A DNA stretch of 35,558 nucleotides from a virus, in the IMG/VR virus record IMGVR_UViG_3300025086_000106, positions 1 through 35,558 of that record, one strand, 5' to 3'. Of the stretch, positions 8,557 through 16,677 are shown piece after piece. Below the pieces are notes generated by a model. It saw nothing but the letters and a program-made list of their open reading frames with translations, did not search any database and was not told the DNA's origin. Numbering within the stretch: position 1 is the first letter of the stretch; the number at the start of each line of letters is the position of its first letter. The translations under genes were made by a program, and so were the position numbers.

Positions 8557-9525
8557 TTAGCTAGCAGGAACTACCAGAGTCAGACCAGACGCTGGACGAA
8601 GTACAGCTACTCCGTACAAGGTGTCTGAAGTAAACAAGTTAGAGAGGAACTCTTGCTTGTACTGAGTCTGTGAACGTACACCCATTTGCTCTGCCATGAC
8701 GATAGCATCACTATGCATCAACAAGCAGCCCAAAGAGTCTACTGTGCTATTAGAGTTAGCACTAGCGGTTTCAACAACAGGACAGTTAGTGCTGACAAAA
8801 ACATCAATACCGTACAGTTGACCAATCTGGCCGTTTGTAACTTGACCGTTGTTTACGAAGTCAGAACTAACATAGCGATCAATACCCATAATGGTGTTGC
8901 GAACAACAGGTGGGATAATGAAGCTACGTCCGTCCATAGGAACGTCAGCATCGTCTAGCTTCTGAATGATACCACGGAATGCTGCATCAGTAAATACGTC
9001 AGCAGAAACTACGGTGTCAACAGCGTAGGCAGAAAGACCATTAGAAGCGTCTACAAAGAAAGTACCTCCGTTGTTTGCGTAGGTCGTAGACGTTGTACCA
9101 GACGCACCCAAGCCAGTAGCCAACGAGTGGAGGTCGGTGTCAACTTGCTTAGCCAGCGCATAACCAGCATCTTCAGTATAGAACTGACGCAAAGAAGACA
9201 AGGCTTGTACATCCGTAATATCCTCAATCAAGCGTGAGTATTCAAAGTGCTTGTTGATGGATACTTGCACTTCGCTTTCCGTAGCGTTCTGCACCGTTAC
9301 AGCAGTATTTTCTGCTTTAGCGTGTGCATCGCCACGTACAGGCTTAGGTACATGGATCGTATCACCTTTCTTGCCAGCCATTGACATCTTTTTGACAAGG
9401 TTTGCCAAGACAAGGTTTTTCTGGTAAGCGGCGATAATTTCGTCACTCCAGATTTCCGGGATGAAGGTTGCTGCGCTAGTATTGTCAACAAACCCTCCAG
9501 TTGCGGGATATGTAGAATCAGTCAT
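8557..9525 (-). CDS. Major capsid protein
   Basis: 322 residues. Starting near residue 21, FIPEIWSDEIIAAYQKNLVLANLV is the typical N-arm of HK97-fold capsid proteins of marine podoviruses. Then come KKGDTIHVPKP, ISINKHFEYSRLIEDI-like elements (here VSINKHFEYSRLIEDI), and a C-terminal half with MDGRSFIIPP, GQIGQLYGIDVFVSTN and DTLYGVAVLRP. The size fits a capsid shell subunit. It sits 20 bp downstream of the scaffold gene and upstream of a terminator, the usual placement for the most strongly expressed late gene. Its transcript probably comes from the strong promoter at 10907-10935. Confidence 0.9.
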   Translation of the reverse strand: MTDSTYPATGGFVDNTSAATFIPEIWSDEIIAAYQKNLVLANLVKKMSMAGKKGDTIHVPKPVRGDAHAKAENTAVTVQNATESEVQVSINKHFEYSRLIEDITDVQALSSLRQFYTEDAGYALAKQVDTDLHSLATGLGASGTTSTTYANNGGTFFVDASNGLSAYAVDTVVSADVFTDAAFRGIIQKLDDADVPMDGRSFIIPPVVRNTIMGIDRYVSSDFVNNGQVTNGQIGQLYGIDVFVSTNCPVVETASANSNSTVDSLGCLLMHSDAIVMAEQMGVRSQTQYKQEFLSNLFTSDTLYGVAVLRPASGLTLVVPAS

Positions 9526-9545
9526 TTAATATCTCCTCAGATATA

Positions 9546-10328
9546 CTATTTGACCCTCTTTTCAGCATACGCTCTCATTATTTCATCTTGGAGAGCAGTA
9601 TACCTATGAGGATCGTCTTTCATAAGTTTAATAATGTCTGCGCGTCTATAGATTTTCTTAGGGCTTGATTCAGAGCTACCACTGGCATTGCCTGTACTAG
9701 CTGTACGTACTGCTTGCTTACGGCTCTGCTTTTCAGCATTAGCAGCTTGACCAATCATTTGTTGACGTTCTTTCCAAAGATTGAAAAGTTCATCAGCAGC
9801 TTCGTAGTCGTACTGTTTATCCGCTGCTACAAACAGCTTTGTCCTAATCTTAGATGCTTCAATCCACTCTGCAAATTTAGTATCCTTTAAGATACTTTCC
9901 ATGTCAGGGTGATTAGTCTTCAGTGCAGATAATGCAGTTTGCATTCTGTACTGTTGGCTAACTGATTCAGCTTCCTTAATTTTAGGATGGTTCTGAATAG
10001 CCTGTGCTACTGCCTTCTCAGGATCAGTAAAGAAATCTACTTCTTCGACTTGTTCTTGTTGTTGTTGGGGTTCCGTTGTGAGTTGTGTTTGGATGTAGTT
10101 GTCAACAACCTTACGTAGCTCACCTACCTCAGAACTTTGTCGCCCCAATAGCTTTTCAGCTTCTTGGTGCATCTGTACAAGTTCCTGTGCAGACTTGCCT
10201 TGGTATTTGTCAGGAATCTCAGGTTCACTAGGAGTTACCTGTTCTTCCACTTCCGGTTGATCTTGTTGTTCAGCAAATACGTCTTCAGTAGACGCTTGCT
10301 CATCTTCACGCTCAATTATTTTAGCCAT
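9546..10328 (-). CDS. Scaffold / capsid assembly protein
   Basis: 260 residues, very hydrophilic, with an acidic Glu/Gln-rich N-terminus, GKSAQELVQMHQEAEKLLGRQ and GELRKVVDNYIQ helical segments, FFTDPEKAVAQAIQNHP, and a basic C-terminus (YRRADIIKLMKDDPHRY, then AEKRVK). This composition, with a basic helical end that contacts the coat protein and a position immediately before the capsid gene, is typical of podovirus scaffolds such as T7 gp9. It would guide procapsid assembly and then leave. A GGAG lies about 8 nt before the ATG. Confidence 0.82.
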   Translation of the reverse strand: MAKIIEREDEQASTEDVFAEQQDQPEVEEQVTPSEPEIPDKYQGKSAQELVQMHQEAEKLLGRQSSEVGELRKVVDNYIQTQLTTEPQQQQEQVEEVDFFTDPEKAVAQAIQNHPKIKEAESVSQQYRMQTALSALKTNHPDMESILKDTKFAEWIEASKIRTKLFVAADKQYDYEAADELFNLWKERQQMIGQAANAEKQSRKQAVRTASTGNASGSSESSPKKIYRRADIIKLMKDDPHRYTALQDEIMRAYAEKRVK

Positions 10329-10378
10329 TATTAAACTCCGTACCTTAGTATTATGGAGAGATTAAAAAAGAGTTCTAG

Positions 10379-10609
10379 CTACGAACTTTGCTTTTTTTCG
10401 TATTGGATGTGACTCTGCCTAGCCTTTGCCCAACGCTTAGTAGCGTCAGGGAAGTCTCCGCTTATTGGGTCAAGAGAAGACCTGATAGGTGAGATAATCC
10501 TCTTAGCACTGTACCCGCACTTTTCGCACCTAACTGTGCGTTTATCTTCAGGTACTAGCGCCTCAAATACATGCCCATCTAAACACTTAAAATCATACAG
10601 CTTGAACAT
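10379..10609 (-). CDS. Small FmdB-like zinc-ribbon protein
   Basis: 76 residues. YDFKCLDGHVFEALV and VRCEKCGYSAKRIISP (Cys9, Cys28, Cys31, with His13 as a possible fourth ligand) resemble the FmdB-type zinc ribbon found in many phage late operons. It overlaps the upstream gene by 17 bp. A DNA- or protein-binding role is possible; none is shown. Confidence 0.65.
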   Translation of the reverse strand: MFKLYDFKCLDGHVFEALVPEDKRTVRCEKCGYSAKRIISPIRSSLDPISGDFPDATKRWAKARQSHIQYEKKQSS

Positions 10610-10868
10610 TGTCTTCTAAGTCAAGTTCTTCCTGTGTTTCTTCCAAAGCGTCTTTTTCAGCATTGTTAATTTGAGTTTCTAAGTTAAACAGAGTAGCAAG
10701 TATTGCAAGTTGTCCTTTACGGAAGTGCAAGTTGTCGTTATCTGTTGTTAGTTCAACTGAGTTTATTTGCGCTACGTTTTGACCTAGATCTTTCATTAGT
10801 TGTTTCCAACCTTCTGAACGAAACATCTCAAAGTAATTAGCAAAGTAAACTTCTAGTTCCTTAGTCAT
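10593..10868 (-). CDS. Conserved-type hypothetical protein before the scaffold module
   Basis: 91 residues, soluble and acidic. It starts MTKELEVYFANYFEMFRSEGWKQLM and ends in an acidic tail (EETQEELDLEDNVQAV). It is the first gene after the strong promoter at 10907-10935, with an AAGGGA about 10 nt before the ATG, so it should be highly expressed with scaffold and capsid. Function unknown. Confidence 0.75.
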   Translation of the reverse strand: MTKELEVYFANYFEMFRSEGWKQLMKDLGQNVAQINSVELTTDNDNLHFRKGQLAILATLFNLETQINNAEKDALEETQEELDLEDNVQAV

Positions 10869-10906
10869 CTTATGTATTCCCTTAATTTAGTTAAGATACA
10901 GTTTAG

Positions 10907-10935
10907 ATTATATCATACTTTTGACAAAAAGTCAA
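10907..10935 (-). promoter_or_regulatory. Strong sigma70-type promoter for the capsid module
   Basis: Minus strand: -35 TTGACT (10930-10935), 17-bp spacer, extended -10 TGATATAAT with the TATAAT hexamer at 10907-10912. It is nearly the same as the late promoter at 17479-17507 (shared TATGATATAATC). The -35 overlaps a perfect inverted repeat, TTGAC-TTTTT-GTCAA, a possible operator. Confidence 0.85.
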
Positions 10936-10942
10936 GTGTTTT

Positions 10943-11053
10943 TTAATACATTTTTCTACCAGTGGTTTTACGCATTGGTTTCTTTTTCATGGCCTTCTTT
11001 TTCTTTGCAGGTCTACCAACTTGTTTTCCGTAAGTTCCTTTTCCCATTGGCAT
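10943..11053 (-). CDS. Lys-rich 36-residue protein
   Basis: The ORF encodes MPMGKGTYGK..., then PAKKKKAMKKKP and ends TTGRKMY. It is strongly basic, with RPAKKKK and MKKKP clusters. A clear AGAGGAAG Shine-Dalgarno precedes the ATG, which lies one base after the stop of the upstream gene. Short basic proteins of this kind recur in the late operons of marine phages; nucleic-acid binding or packaging help is inference. Confidence 0.75.
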   Translation of the reverse strand: MPMGKGTYGKQVGRPAKKKKAMKKKPMRKTTGRKMY

Positions 11054-11054
11054 A

Positions 11055-11303
11055 TCAGTCTTCCTCTTTTTTTGGTGGATCTCTAAGTAACAGTTTAGTA
11101 CCTACGTCAGCCACAGGCACTACTCTGGGTTCACAATACGCATCAAAATGTCTAGTCTTAGGCATAACGATAGCGTGTTGCCCTACGTCCTGATGAACTA
11201 AGGCTGTTTTATATTCAAGGCAGGAAGTCAACTCTCTAAACGCTAACTCCATTGTAGGCACATTCTTTTCAAGAATTACCAACATAAAAATTAACATGGT
11301 CAT
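11055..11303 (-). CDS. Hypothetical protein
   Basis: 82 residues. It has a hydrophobic start (MTMLIFMLVILEKN), then a soluble region with LVHQDVGQHAIVMPKTRHFDAYCEP and a charged tail. The ATG overlaps the upstream stop as ATGA, supporting this start. The short hydrophobic N-terminus could be a buried strand rather than a membrane span. Not recognised. Confidence 0.65.
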   Translation of the reverse strand: MTMLIFMLVILEKNVPTMELAFRELTSCLEYKTALVHQDVGQHAIVMPKTRHFDAYCEPRVVPVADVGTKLLLRDPPKKEED

Positions 11304-11533
11304 GCTTTAAGATCTACCGTGTACTTGTCTTGGTTAAAGACTTTTAAGATAGTGACCATTAGTTGTCCGTTTTTGTACTCATAGTAAAACTGTTCAAGAT
11401 AAGTTATGGCCTGTACAGCGCCTTTAACTGCGTATGTTTTTTGTTTTATAGAGTAAGAATCTTTAACTCTGTCAGTTACTATAAACTCGTGTGCGTTAAC
11501 ACTATTGGGAAAAGGAGCAGCTACAGCTTCCAC
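11300..11533 (-). CDS. Hypothetical protein, GTG start
   Basis: 77 residues. The start is GTG (11533-11531), overlapping the upstream stop as TAGTG, with AGAAGG about 6 nt upstream. It contains KDSYSIKQKTYAVKGAVQAITYLEQF and YEYKNGQLMVTILKV. Overlaps at both ends mark it as part of a coupled string of small late genes. Not recognised. Confidence 0.65.
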   Translation of the reverse strand: MEAVAAPFPNSVNAHEFIVTDRVKDSYSIKQKTYAVKGAVQAITYLEQFYYEYKNGQLMVTILKVFNQDKYTVDLKA

Positions 11534-11784
11534 TATAGCCTTCTTTTCTGTTTAACAACCTGTGTTTTTACAGCAGTAGGTGCCTGTAGCTCCCATGTTA
11601 ACAAGAACAGCTTTGTGTCCCATGCGGTTCCAAGGACTCTTGGCGCTTGGTTCCGCACGTACACCACTGCTCCGTATCCGCACTTTTCGTGGTTGTATTG
11701 CAGCCACATTTGCGCAACCCTGTGTCGCTTAGATGGTGGTTGCACGAAGCGTAACATCCTGTATTCTCGCATGTCGCAGAACAA
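11533..11784 (-). CDS. Hypothetical protein with uncertain start
   Basis: The body (MWLQYNHEKCGYGAVVYVRNQ, then RVLGTAWDTKLF) has ordinary protein composition, and the stop overlaps the next GTG start as TAGTG, which supports the frame. The start is unclear: TTG at 11784 or ATG at 11772, neither with a good Shine-Dalgarno. The frame remains open upstream and reads sensibly (VQIEYDPERPN) into the end of the preceding gene. A competing Cys-rich frame begins with an ATG at 11804 but looks like an out-of-frame reading. Confidence 0.55.
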   Translation of the reverse strand: MFCDMREYRMLRFVQPPSKRHRVAQMWLQYNHEKCGYGAVVYVRNQAPRVLGTAWDTKLFLLTWELQAPTAVKTQVVKQKRRL

Positions 11785-11807
11785 GTTTGGGCGTTCTGGG
11801 TCATACT

Positions 11808-12107
11808 CTATTTGGACAGGAGGGCTTGAACCAATGCGGCGATTTGTTCGTTCGTTTTCTCTTGAATTTTCTCCTGTCGCTCCAAGCTGGAAACGATGGC
11901 CTCCACTTTGGCGCTCGTCACTGCCTGTGCTTGACCATTCGCTTGAGCCTTTTTTGCAGTCTCCTCCGCTATCTGAGCTATACGCTCACGATCTTCTGCT
12001 GCGTGTGCAGTATTAGCTTGCAGTACACCCCAAGCGACTGCTAGGCTTACAGCGGCGGCAGCAATAGGTAACGCCCATTGTGGTATTTTAATAGAGTTTT
12101 CAGACAT
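11808..12107 (-). CDS. Single-span membrane protein with coiled coil (possible Rz-like spanin)
   Basis: 99 residues. A membrane span at about residues 10-30 (WALPIAAAAVSLAVAWGVLQ) is followed by a long hydrophilic helix rich in Ala, Glu, Lys and Gln up to the C-terminus. This N-in, helix-out layout is that of inner-membrane spanins (Rz), but no Rz1-type lipoprotein overlaps it, and the only lipoprotein seen (28251-28436) is in another operon. A structural or lysis role is inference. Confidence 0.65.
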   Translation of the reverse strand: MSENSIKIPQWALPIAAAAVSLAVAWGVLQANTAHAAEDRERIAQIAEETAKKAQANGQAQAVTSAKVEAIVSSLERQEKIQEKTNEQIAALVQALLSK

Positions 12108-12119
12108 TGGTTTTCCTTA

Positions 12120-12341
12120 TTATACTGCCCGTAACGTAGCGGACTTTTTGTTTACTATTTTATTACTAGCTTCCAAAACAAAATTAGAATGGTTTTTAAT
12201 CATACGCAACACCTCCATCTGAATGTCAAGGTCTTGCGCTTCAATCAAAGAACCTCCAAGGTACGAAATTGTCTCTGCATTTAACCTTAGAGTGCTTATT
12301 TCAGGATTTTCAATCATAGGCACAAGTTCAGCATCTATCAT
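12120..12341 (-). CDS. Hypothetical protein
   Basis: 73 residues, predicted helical and soluble: IENPEISTLRLNAETISYLGG, then MEVLRMIKNHSNFVLEAS and a basic tail. It lies in the tightly packed late operon between a basic protein and the coiled-coil membrane protein. Not recognised. Confidence 0.65.
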   Translation of the reverse strand: MIDAELVPMIENPEISTLRLNAETISYLGGSLIEAQDLDIQMEVLRMIKNHSNFVLEASNKIVNKKSATLRAV

Positions 12342-12350
12342 GGTTAGTCC

Positions 12351-12608
12351 TTATTTTTTTCGTGACTTAGCTCCTACACACTTCCAACGCTTTCTTGATA
12401 AATTGTTTGGAGTGTTAGGGTCATTTTGTTTTTTCTTAGGAAGTCTTTTTTTAATACCTAAACTTCTAGCGCAGTAGCTGTCGCCTTTGCTGGTTCCCGG
12501 CTTGACTCTAGGGCCACCGCCTTTTGCTGATCCAGCTTGCCCATAAGATACTCTTTTGCCGCTAGAGGTTACTTTTACCTTTGCTTTTCCTTTCCTTGGT
12601 TTTGCCAT
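12351..12608 (-). CDS. Basic conserved-type phage protein
   Basis: 85 residues from the ATG at 12608, which overlaps the upstream stop as TGATG; a TTG one codon earlier is less likely. It is very basic (KPRKGKAKVKVTSSGKRVSYG). The C-terminal block contains DSYCARSLGIKKRLPKKKQ and LSRKRWKCVG, which I recognise as a recurrent motif in small proteins of marine phages, without known function. The two cysteines and the basic stretch suggest nucleic-acid contact. Confidence 0.72.
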   Translation of the reverse strand: MAKPRKGKAKVKVTSSGKRVSYGQAGSAKGGGPRVKPGTSKGDSYCARSLGIKKRLPKKKQNDPNTPNNLSRKRWKCVGAKSRKK

Positions 12609-12760
12609 CAAGCAGCCTCTTGTTGTTTAGTCTTGCGCGTCTGCGCTGGCCTTTTCGCTTCATTCTTAGATTCTAGTTCCTTAATCTTGTTTTCAAGTTC
12701 TTCAAACTTGGCGTTGATTTGGTCTAATGCGCTTTGAAACTGTACTGAAGTTACTACCAT
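12608..12760 (-). CDS. 50-residue coiled-coil protein
   Basis: The ORF begins MVVTSVQFQSALDQINAKFE and continues as a heptad helix (ELENKIKELESKNEAK) with a basic tail (TRKTKQQEAA). Its stop overlaps the next ATG (TGATG), and it starts 2 bp after the portal stop. The tight coupling supports a real gene. A small oligomerising virion or assembly factor is inference. Confidence 0.68.
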   Translation of the reverse strand: MVVTSVQFQSALDQINAKFEELENKIKELESKNEAKRPAQTRKTKQQEAA

Positions 12761-12761
12761 G

Positions 12762-14765
12762 TTACTGTCCTTGTCCTACTGGGGGTTTGTTTTGCTGTAC
12801 AAGTTTGAGATCAATCTCTTTCTCTTTCAGCATAGTTTGTGCCATCTTCAACCTACGGTCAAACTCCTTATCGTCTTGGTCACCTGCCTGTAAGTTGGTT
12901 GTGATAGCCTTGATCCTATCAATCTCTAGCTCCTGTGGTGCCAACTGAGTCTCTACGGCCATCTTCTGCGCCCTAGCTTGTGATTCAGTGGCTTGTCCAT
13001 TCAACGCTGCTGTCTGGGACTGCTGGAACTGTAATTGTGCCTGTTGTGCAGCCTGTGCCAACTGTTGTTGCTCTGGAGTAGGTTGTGATTGCTGTGCTGC
13101 TTCCTGTAGTCTAGCAGTAAGGTCTTCACGGTTTGATAGGTTCATGTTGTCAATGATGGACTCTATTAACGTGTTGTACAGAGGTGAGTCCTGTGACATT
13201 GTTTGCAGAAGTTGGACAAGCTGAGTTACTTCGTACTCACGAGCTATAATGCCCAGTGTAGACGTAGCGTCAAACTTGTAGTCAGCTACGGGATAGTTTT
13301 CAGGATCAAACTGCATGTAACGGTAGGCAGCTTTCTTTACAAACGGTATGAGGAAACAGTCTTGGAAGTTTATTAGTGTGCGTTTGTGACGCTTAATAAT
13401 AGCACCAAGAGACATGCTAATTCCAGCAGCGGTAGCTTCTCCATTGATACTTCCCGGAATGCCAGCAGAGTCAATCGCCCCTGTAGACATCTGTACCATT
13501 CTTTGTAACGCATTTGCTTGCTCAAAAGTTATTTGGCTTACCTGACCAAAGTTAAAGGGTTGTAGGACTTGCCTTGGGTCACCGTTGGTTAAAACAATCT
13601 TGCCGGGACGTACCTCTGGCCTAGACCCTCTAGGAAGCCGTGTAGCGTCCATAGCAAGCATTGGGTGTACAGTAAGGGATAACGCATCAATACGTGCGCG
13701 TAGCTCTGTATCAAGCGCCTTTTGGCTATTATAGCCTTTCTCACAAACACCTCTACCCCAGAACCTTCCCGGCACAACATCCCAAGGGAATGCTACGATA
13801 GGGCGGTCACTCATCATGTAGGGGCTTTCTTCAGCCTTCAGGAGTATGCCACCGTTAGCAATGACAATGATTGCTTCCACGTAGAAACTTTCAGTTGTTT
13901 CGTCATCGTCGTCTTCTACAAGTGTTTCTATCTCAGCTATGTCCTCATCGTCAGCCATCATAAGTTCTTTTTCAGACTTAGTTAGCAGGTGTCGAGGTAC
14001 TTTACCGTAGTATTTTGTTAAACGTACTTTATCGTCATCAAAGCTGGATAGCTCTTGGTCAGGCTCTAGTTCGTAGTCTCTTGGAGCGTTACCAACGTAC
14101 ACATCAGCGTACACTCCAGACTCCTGTAGTTCCTCCACAAGATGTCGTGACACAAACTCATCTACAGCAACTCCAAGCGCATTGTCTACGTTTGTAGCTA
14201 CAGGGTCAATGAGAAAGTTTTGAGGAAGGATGGGTCGCAGTTTGACCATTGTGCGGTCAGTCACATTAACACCCACTGCTGTCAACTCACCACCCATGAT
14301 AGGCTGAGTGGCGGGAGCCATCTCTTTAACTTCCTCAAGCACTACCTCACCAATCCCCGTACCAAAAACGGCTGAGTTGATGAGGCACTCTCCTACTGCC
14401 TGACGTAGCTTTGATTTCTCTAGGTCAGCGTGGAGTTTGGTTCGCAGGTACACAATGTCCTGAGATTCTTGATCGTCCATATCGTCAGTAATACTAAAGT
14501 ATTTGCCGCGACCAAACGTAGCTTCCTCAATCTCCGCTACACTGGACTCTACAGCTTGCTGCAATGCAGGGCTGATTATTCTACTTCTTTCGCTCTTTCT
14601 GTCTGAGTCTTGTGCTGCCCAGATACCTCTCCAGAGCCTGTAGTATTCTTCGTTACGCTCTGCGTAGTTTGATTCGTAGTGGTCACGCCAAGTATTGCAC
14701 TTGTCTATGACCCAATCTTCAATATGTTGCTCAGTGGCAAGGGTGTCGTTGTCACCGTACTCCAT
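12762..14765 (-). CDS. Portal (head-tail connector) protein
   Basis: 667 residues, in the range of large podovirus portals such as P22 (725). It starts with a helical segment containing WRDHYESNYAERNEEYYRLW, then SRIISPALQQAVESSVAEIE and FGRGKYFSI. Then come INSAVFGTGIGEVVLEE, FPWDVVPGRFWGRGVCEKGY and INGEATAAGISMSLGAIIKR, which match podovirus portal cores. The C-terminus is a Gln-rich helix (QQAQLQFQQSQTAALN) suited to the barrel inside the capsid. Twelve copies would form the packaging and ejection channel at one vertex. Its ATG overlaps the upstream small-gene stop (TAATG). Confidence 0.88.
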   Translation of the reverse strand: MEYGDNDTLATEQHIEDWVIDKCNTWRDHYESNYAERNEEYYRLWRGIWAAQDSDRKSERSRIISPALQQAVESSVAEIEEATFGRGKYFSITDDMDDQESQDIVYLRTKLHADLEKSKLRQAVGECLINSAVFGTGIGEVVLEEVKEMAPATQPIMGGELTAVGVNVTDRTMVKLRPILPQNFLIDPVATNVDNALGVAVDEFVSRHLVEELQESGVYADVYVGNAPRDYELEPDQELSSFDDDKVRLTKYYGKVPRHLLTKSEKELMMADDEDIAEIETLVEDDDDETTESFYVEAIIVIANGGILLKAEESPYMMSDRPIVAFPWDVVPGRFWGRGVCEKGYNSQKALDTELRARIDALSLTVHPMLAMDATRLPRGSRPEVRPGKIVLTNGDPRQVLQPFNFGQVSQITFEQANALQRMVQMSTGAIDSAGIPGSINGEATAAGISMSLGAIIKRHKRTLINFQDCFLIPFVKKAAYRYMQFDPENYPVADYKFDATSTLGIIAREYEVTQLVQLLQTMSQDSPLYNTLIESIIDNMNLSNREDLTARLQEAAQQSQPTPEQQQLAQAAQQAQLQFQQSQTAALNGQATESQARAQKMAVETQLAPQELEIDRIKAITTNLQAGDQDDKEFDRRLKMAQTMLKEKEIDLKLVQQNKPPVGQGQ

Positions 14766-14923
14766 TACTTTTTCCTTGGCTTTTTAGCTGTTTTAGCTGC
14801 TTGCTTAAAGGCTTTTGCGGTTGGAGCGCCTTTGGCTCCTACCTTACGCATTTTTTCTCCAGACCCAGCAGCAATACGCTTGCGTTTGGCTTGAATGTTA
14901 GAATACAGTCCTTGTTTAGCCAT
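14765..14923 (-). CDS. Small basic protein (52 residues)
   Basis: The ORF starts MAKQGLYSNIQAKRKRIAAG and continues SGEKMRKVGAKGAPTAKAF with a Lys-rich end. This resembles a short conserved protein often encoded between terminase and portal in marine phages. Its stop overlaps the portal ATG (TAATG). Function unknown. Confidence 0.78.
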   Translation of the reverse strand: MAKQGLYSNIQAKRKRIAAGSGEKMRKVGAKGAPTAKAFKQAAKTAKKPRKK

Positions 14924-14924
14924 G

Positions 14925-15077
14925 TTACTTCCCTACCTTCTTTTGTGCTGTTTTGTGTGCTTGAGTAAAAGATTTACCAGCCCTCATAGCTTTACGCATC
15001 TCAGTCATGTGCTTTGCACTATGGTGTACTGAGTGTTTTTTCAACGTAGCTTGTTGTCTCTTAGTAAGTGCAGCCAT
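14925..15077 (-). CDS. Small basic protein (50 residues)
   Basis: The ORF starts MAALTKRQQATLKKHSVHHS and continues AKHMTEMRKAMRAGKSFTQA with a basic tail. The HSVHHSAKHMTEMRKAM pattern recurs in small phage late proteins. Its ATG overlaps the terminase stop (TAATG). It pairs with the next basic gene (14765-14923); both may help packaging, which is inference. Confidence 0.78.
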   Translation of the reverse strand: MAALTKRQQATLKKHSVHHSAKHMTEMRKAMRAGKSFTQAHKTAQKKVGK

Positions 15078-16330
15078 TAGTACCCCGTTACTGTGTCTAA
15101 AACTTCATGGTCATCTATTTCAAAGTCGTATGTGTACGCTATCTTAGCCAACTGGTCTATGTAAGCTAATGAGTCCACAAGGTCATCATGTGTCAGTGGA
15201 TCAGGAAATTGAAATAACTGGTCTAAGAACCGACTGTTCCACTCCCCTTTGTCAAGGGTTACGAAACCATTTTCAAACCTGCCCTGTAGCGCCCACATGA
15301 CCCTATCAGTCTTCTTTTTGTTTCCGTGGGTCAACTCATCAACCCTAAAAAACATCCCGTACCGCTTCATCATGTCCGTCAGAGGGGACATAACAGCCTG
15401 TCTAGCAATACCTTTCTCTATGCCTATCCCTACTGGCTTGTAGTCCCTGACAACCTCAAATATCTTTCTGGCTGTCTCAGACAACTCCCAGCGCCCATGA
15501 ACTATGTTTTCAACATGCCAGTGTCCACTGTCATTAACCTTGACAACCGCTATGGCTGTCTCGTCCAATTTACTGTTCTTAGTACGCTGCTTGTTTACTT
15601 CCTCAAAGCCAGCTAGGTCAATGGCTATGTAGTAGTCACCGTACTCAGGGGATTCACCAAACTTGACCCAATCCTCCTTGAACATCTCAGAGCCTCTGGC
15701 CTCAAAGGAAGCCATAAACTCTTGTCTAAACGCATAGCTGGACATACTCTTTTTAGCTACGTTTATCTCCTCTGCGTCCAATAGAGGGTTGTCATAGCTT
15801 GTAAAGTGCCACGCTTTGTACGTTGGGTCATCGTCTAACTCAGCGTACTGATACAACTCATAAAAGTGATTACGTCCCATAGGCGTACCTATGAACAACG
15901 CATTCCCCTTTTGGTCAGCCAATGCTGGCCTAAGAATCTGCTCAAATACTTCAGGCTTCATGTCTGCGTATTCGTCCATGACCAGAAACTTCAAGGACAC
16001 ACCACGCATAGTCTCTGGCCTGTCCGCACCCTTCAACGATATTGTAGCACCATTGATTAGCTTTATCTGTAGGTTGTTAATGTGGCTGGACACAATCACT
16101 GGATTCCCCAGTTCAAGCAGTGTCTGCCACATGATGTCCCTAGCCTGTCCCTGTGTAGGTGCAACGTAAAACACATTACCCTTACTGGACTCCAAGGCGT
16201 TAACAATCAACAACCATGCTGCTAGTCTGGACTTACCAGTACGTCTACCAGCGGCTACAATCTTAAACCTTGTATCGTCACTCCATACCTCTTGTTGCCA
16301 AGGGAGTAACTCAATGTTAAGATCAGTCAA
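15077..16330 (-). CDS. terL: Terminase large subunit
   Basis: 417 residues. The ATPase domain has Walker A AAGRRTGKSR (26-35) and Walker B FLVMDE (115-120). The nuclease domain shows the RNase-H-like acidic residues Asp238 (IAIDLA), Glu305 (GIGIEKG) and Asp386 (HDDLVDS). It would pump DNA through the portal and cut the concatemer. It overlaps the upstream 111-residue gene by 8 bp. All core residues are present, so it should be active. The headful versus cos/direct-repeat mode cannot be decided from the sequence here. Confidence 0.95.
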   Translation of the reverse strand: MTDLNIELLPWQQEVWSDDTRFKIVAAGRRTGKSRLAAWLLIVNALESSKGNVFYVAPTQGQARDIMWQTLLELGNPVIVSSHINNLQIKLINGATISLKGADRPETMRGVSLKFLVMDEYADMKPEVFEQILRPALADQKGNALFIGTPMGRNHFYELYQYAELDDDPTYKAWHFTSYDNPLLDAEEINVAKKSMSSYAFRQEFMASFEARGSEMFKEDWVKFGESPEYGDYYIAIDLAGFEEVNKQRTKNSKLDETAIAVVKVNDSGHWHVENIVHGRWELSETARKIFEVVRDYKPVGIGIEKGIARQAVMSPLTDMMKRYGMFFRVDELTHGNKKKTDRVMWALQGRFENGFVTLDKGEWNSRFLDQLFQFPDPLTHDDLVDSLAYIDQLAKIAYTYDFEIDDHEVLDTVTGY

Positions 16331-16658
16331 AAGGCTTACCGTAATTTTTACTAAACTCTATAAACTTAGGAGTCTTATAACCTCCTTTAGCGTAAGTTAA
16401 CGCTTCTTTTTTAGAATCCATTTGTAGAAAATTACCTGTCTTAAAATTATACTCTCTAGCTTGATCTGGGTCATCAAACTGATAAAGTTCTCCTGAGTCT
16501 AACATGACTATCGTAGGGAACACATACCAGTTGCCTCCCTCGTCAACTTCAGCAGCCATCCTGTGTGTGGATATAGACCCGTCTTTATTTTCAATAACAG
16601 GGTACTTTTCAGGATTTTTTATTCTGTCTAAAAACTCTGGTTGTTTTTTCTTAGCCAC
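16323..16658 (-). CDS. Hypothetical protein upstream of terL
   Basis: 111 residues. It contains NPEKYPVIENKDGSISTHRM, then GGNWYVFPTIVMLDSGELYQF and AREYNFKTGNFLQM. It looks like a compact beta-rich protein of a type also seen near terminase genes in other marine phages. No catalytic motif is seen. It overlaps the terL start by 8 bp. Confidence 0.72.
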   Translation of the reverse strand: MAKKKQPEFLDRIKNPEKYPVIENKDGSISTHRMAAEVDEGGNWYVFPTIVMLDSGELYQFDDPDQAREYNFKTGNFLQMDSKKEALTYAKGGYKTPKFIEFSKNYGKPFD

Positions 16659-16677
16659 TTAAAGTTTCCATAGCTTG

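Noticed and set aside
11598-11804. Cys-rich frame MTQNAQTCSATCENTG...
   Set aside because: Composition looks like a shifted reading. The overlapping frame to 11533 has normal protein character and is coupled to the next gene.
12117-12122. TATAAT on the minus strand before the coiled-coil membrane gene
   Set aside because: It overlaps the end of an upstream gene and has no matching -35.
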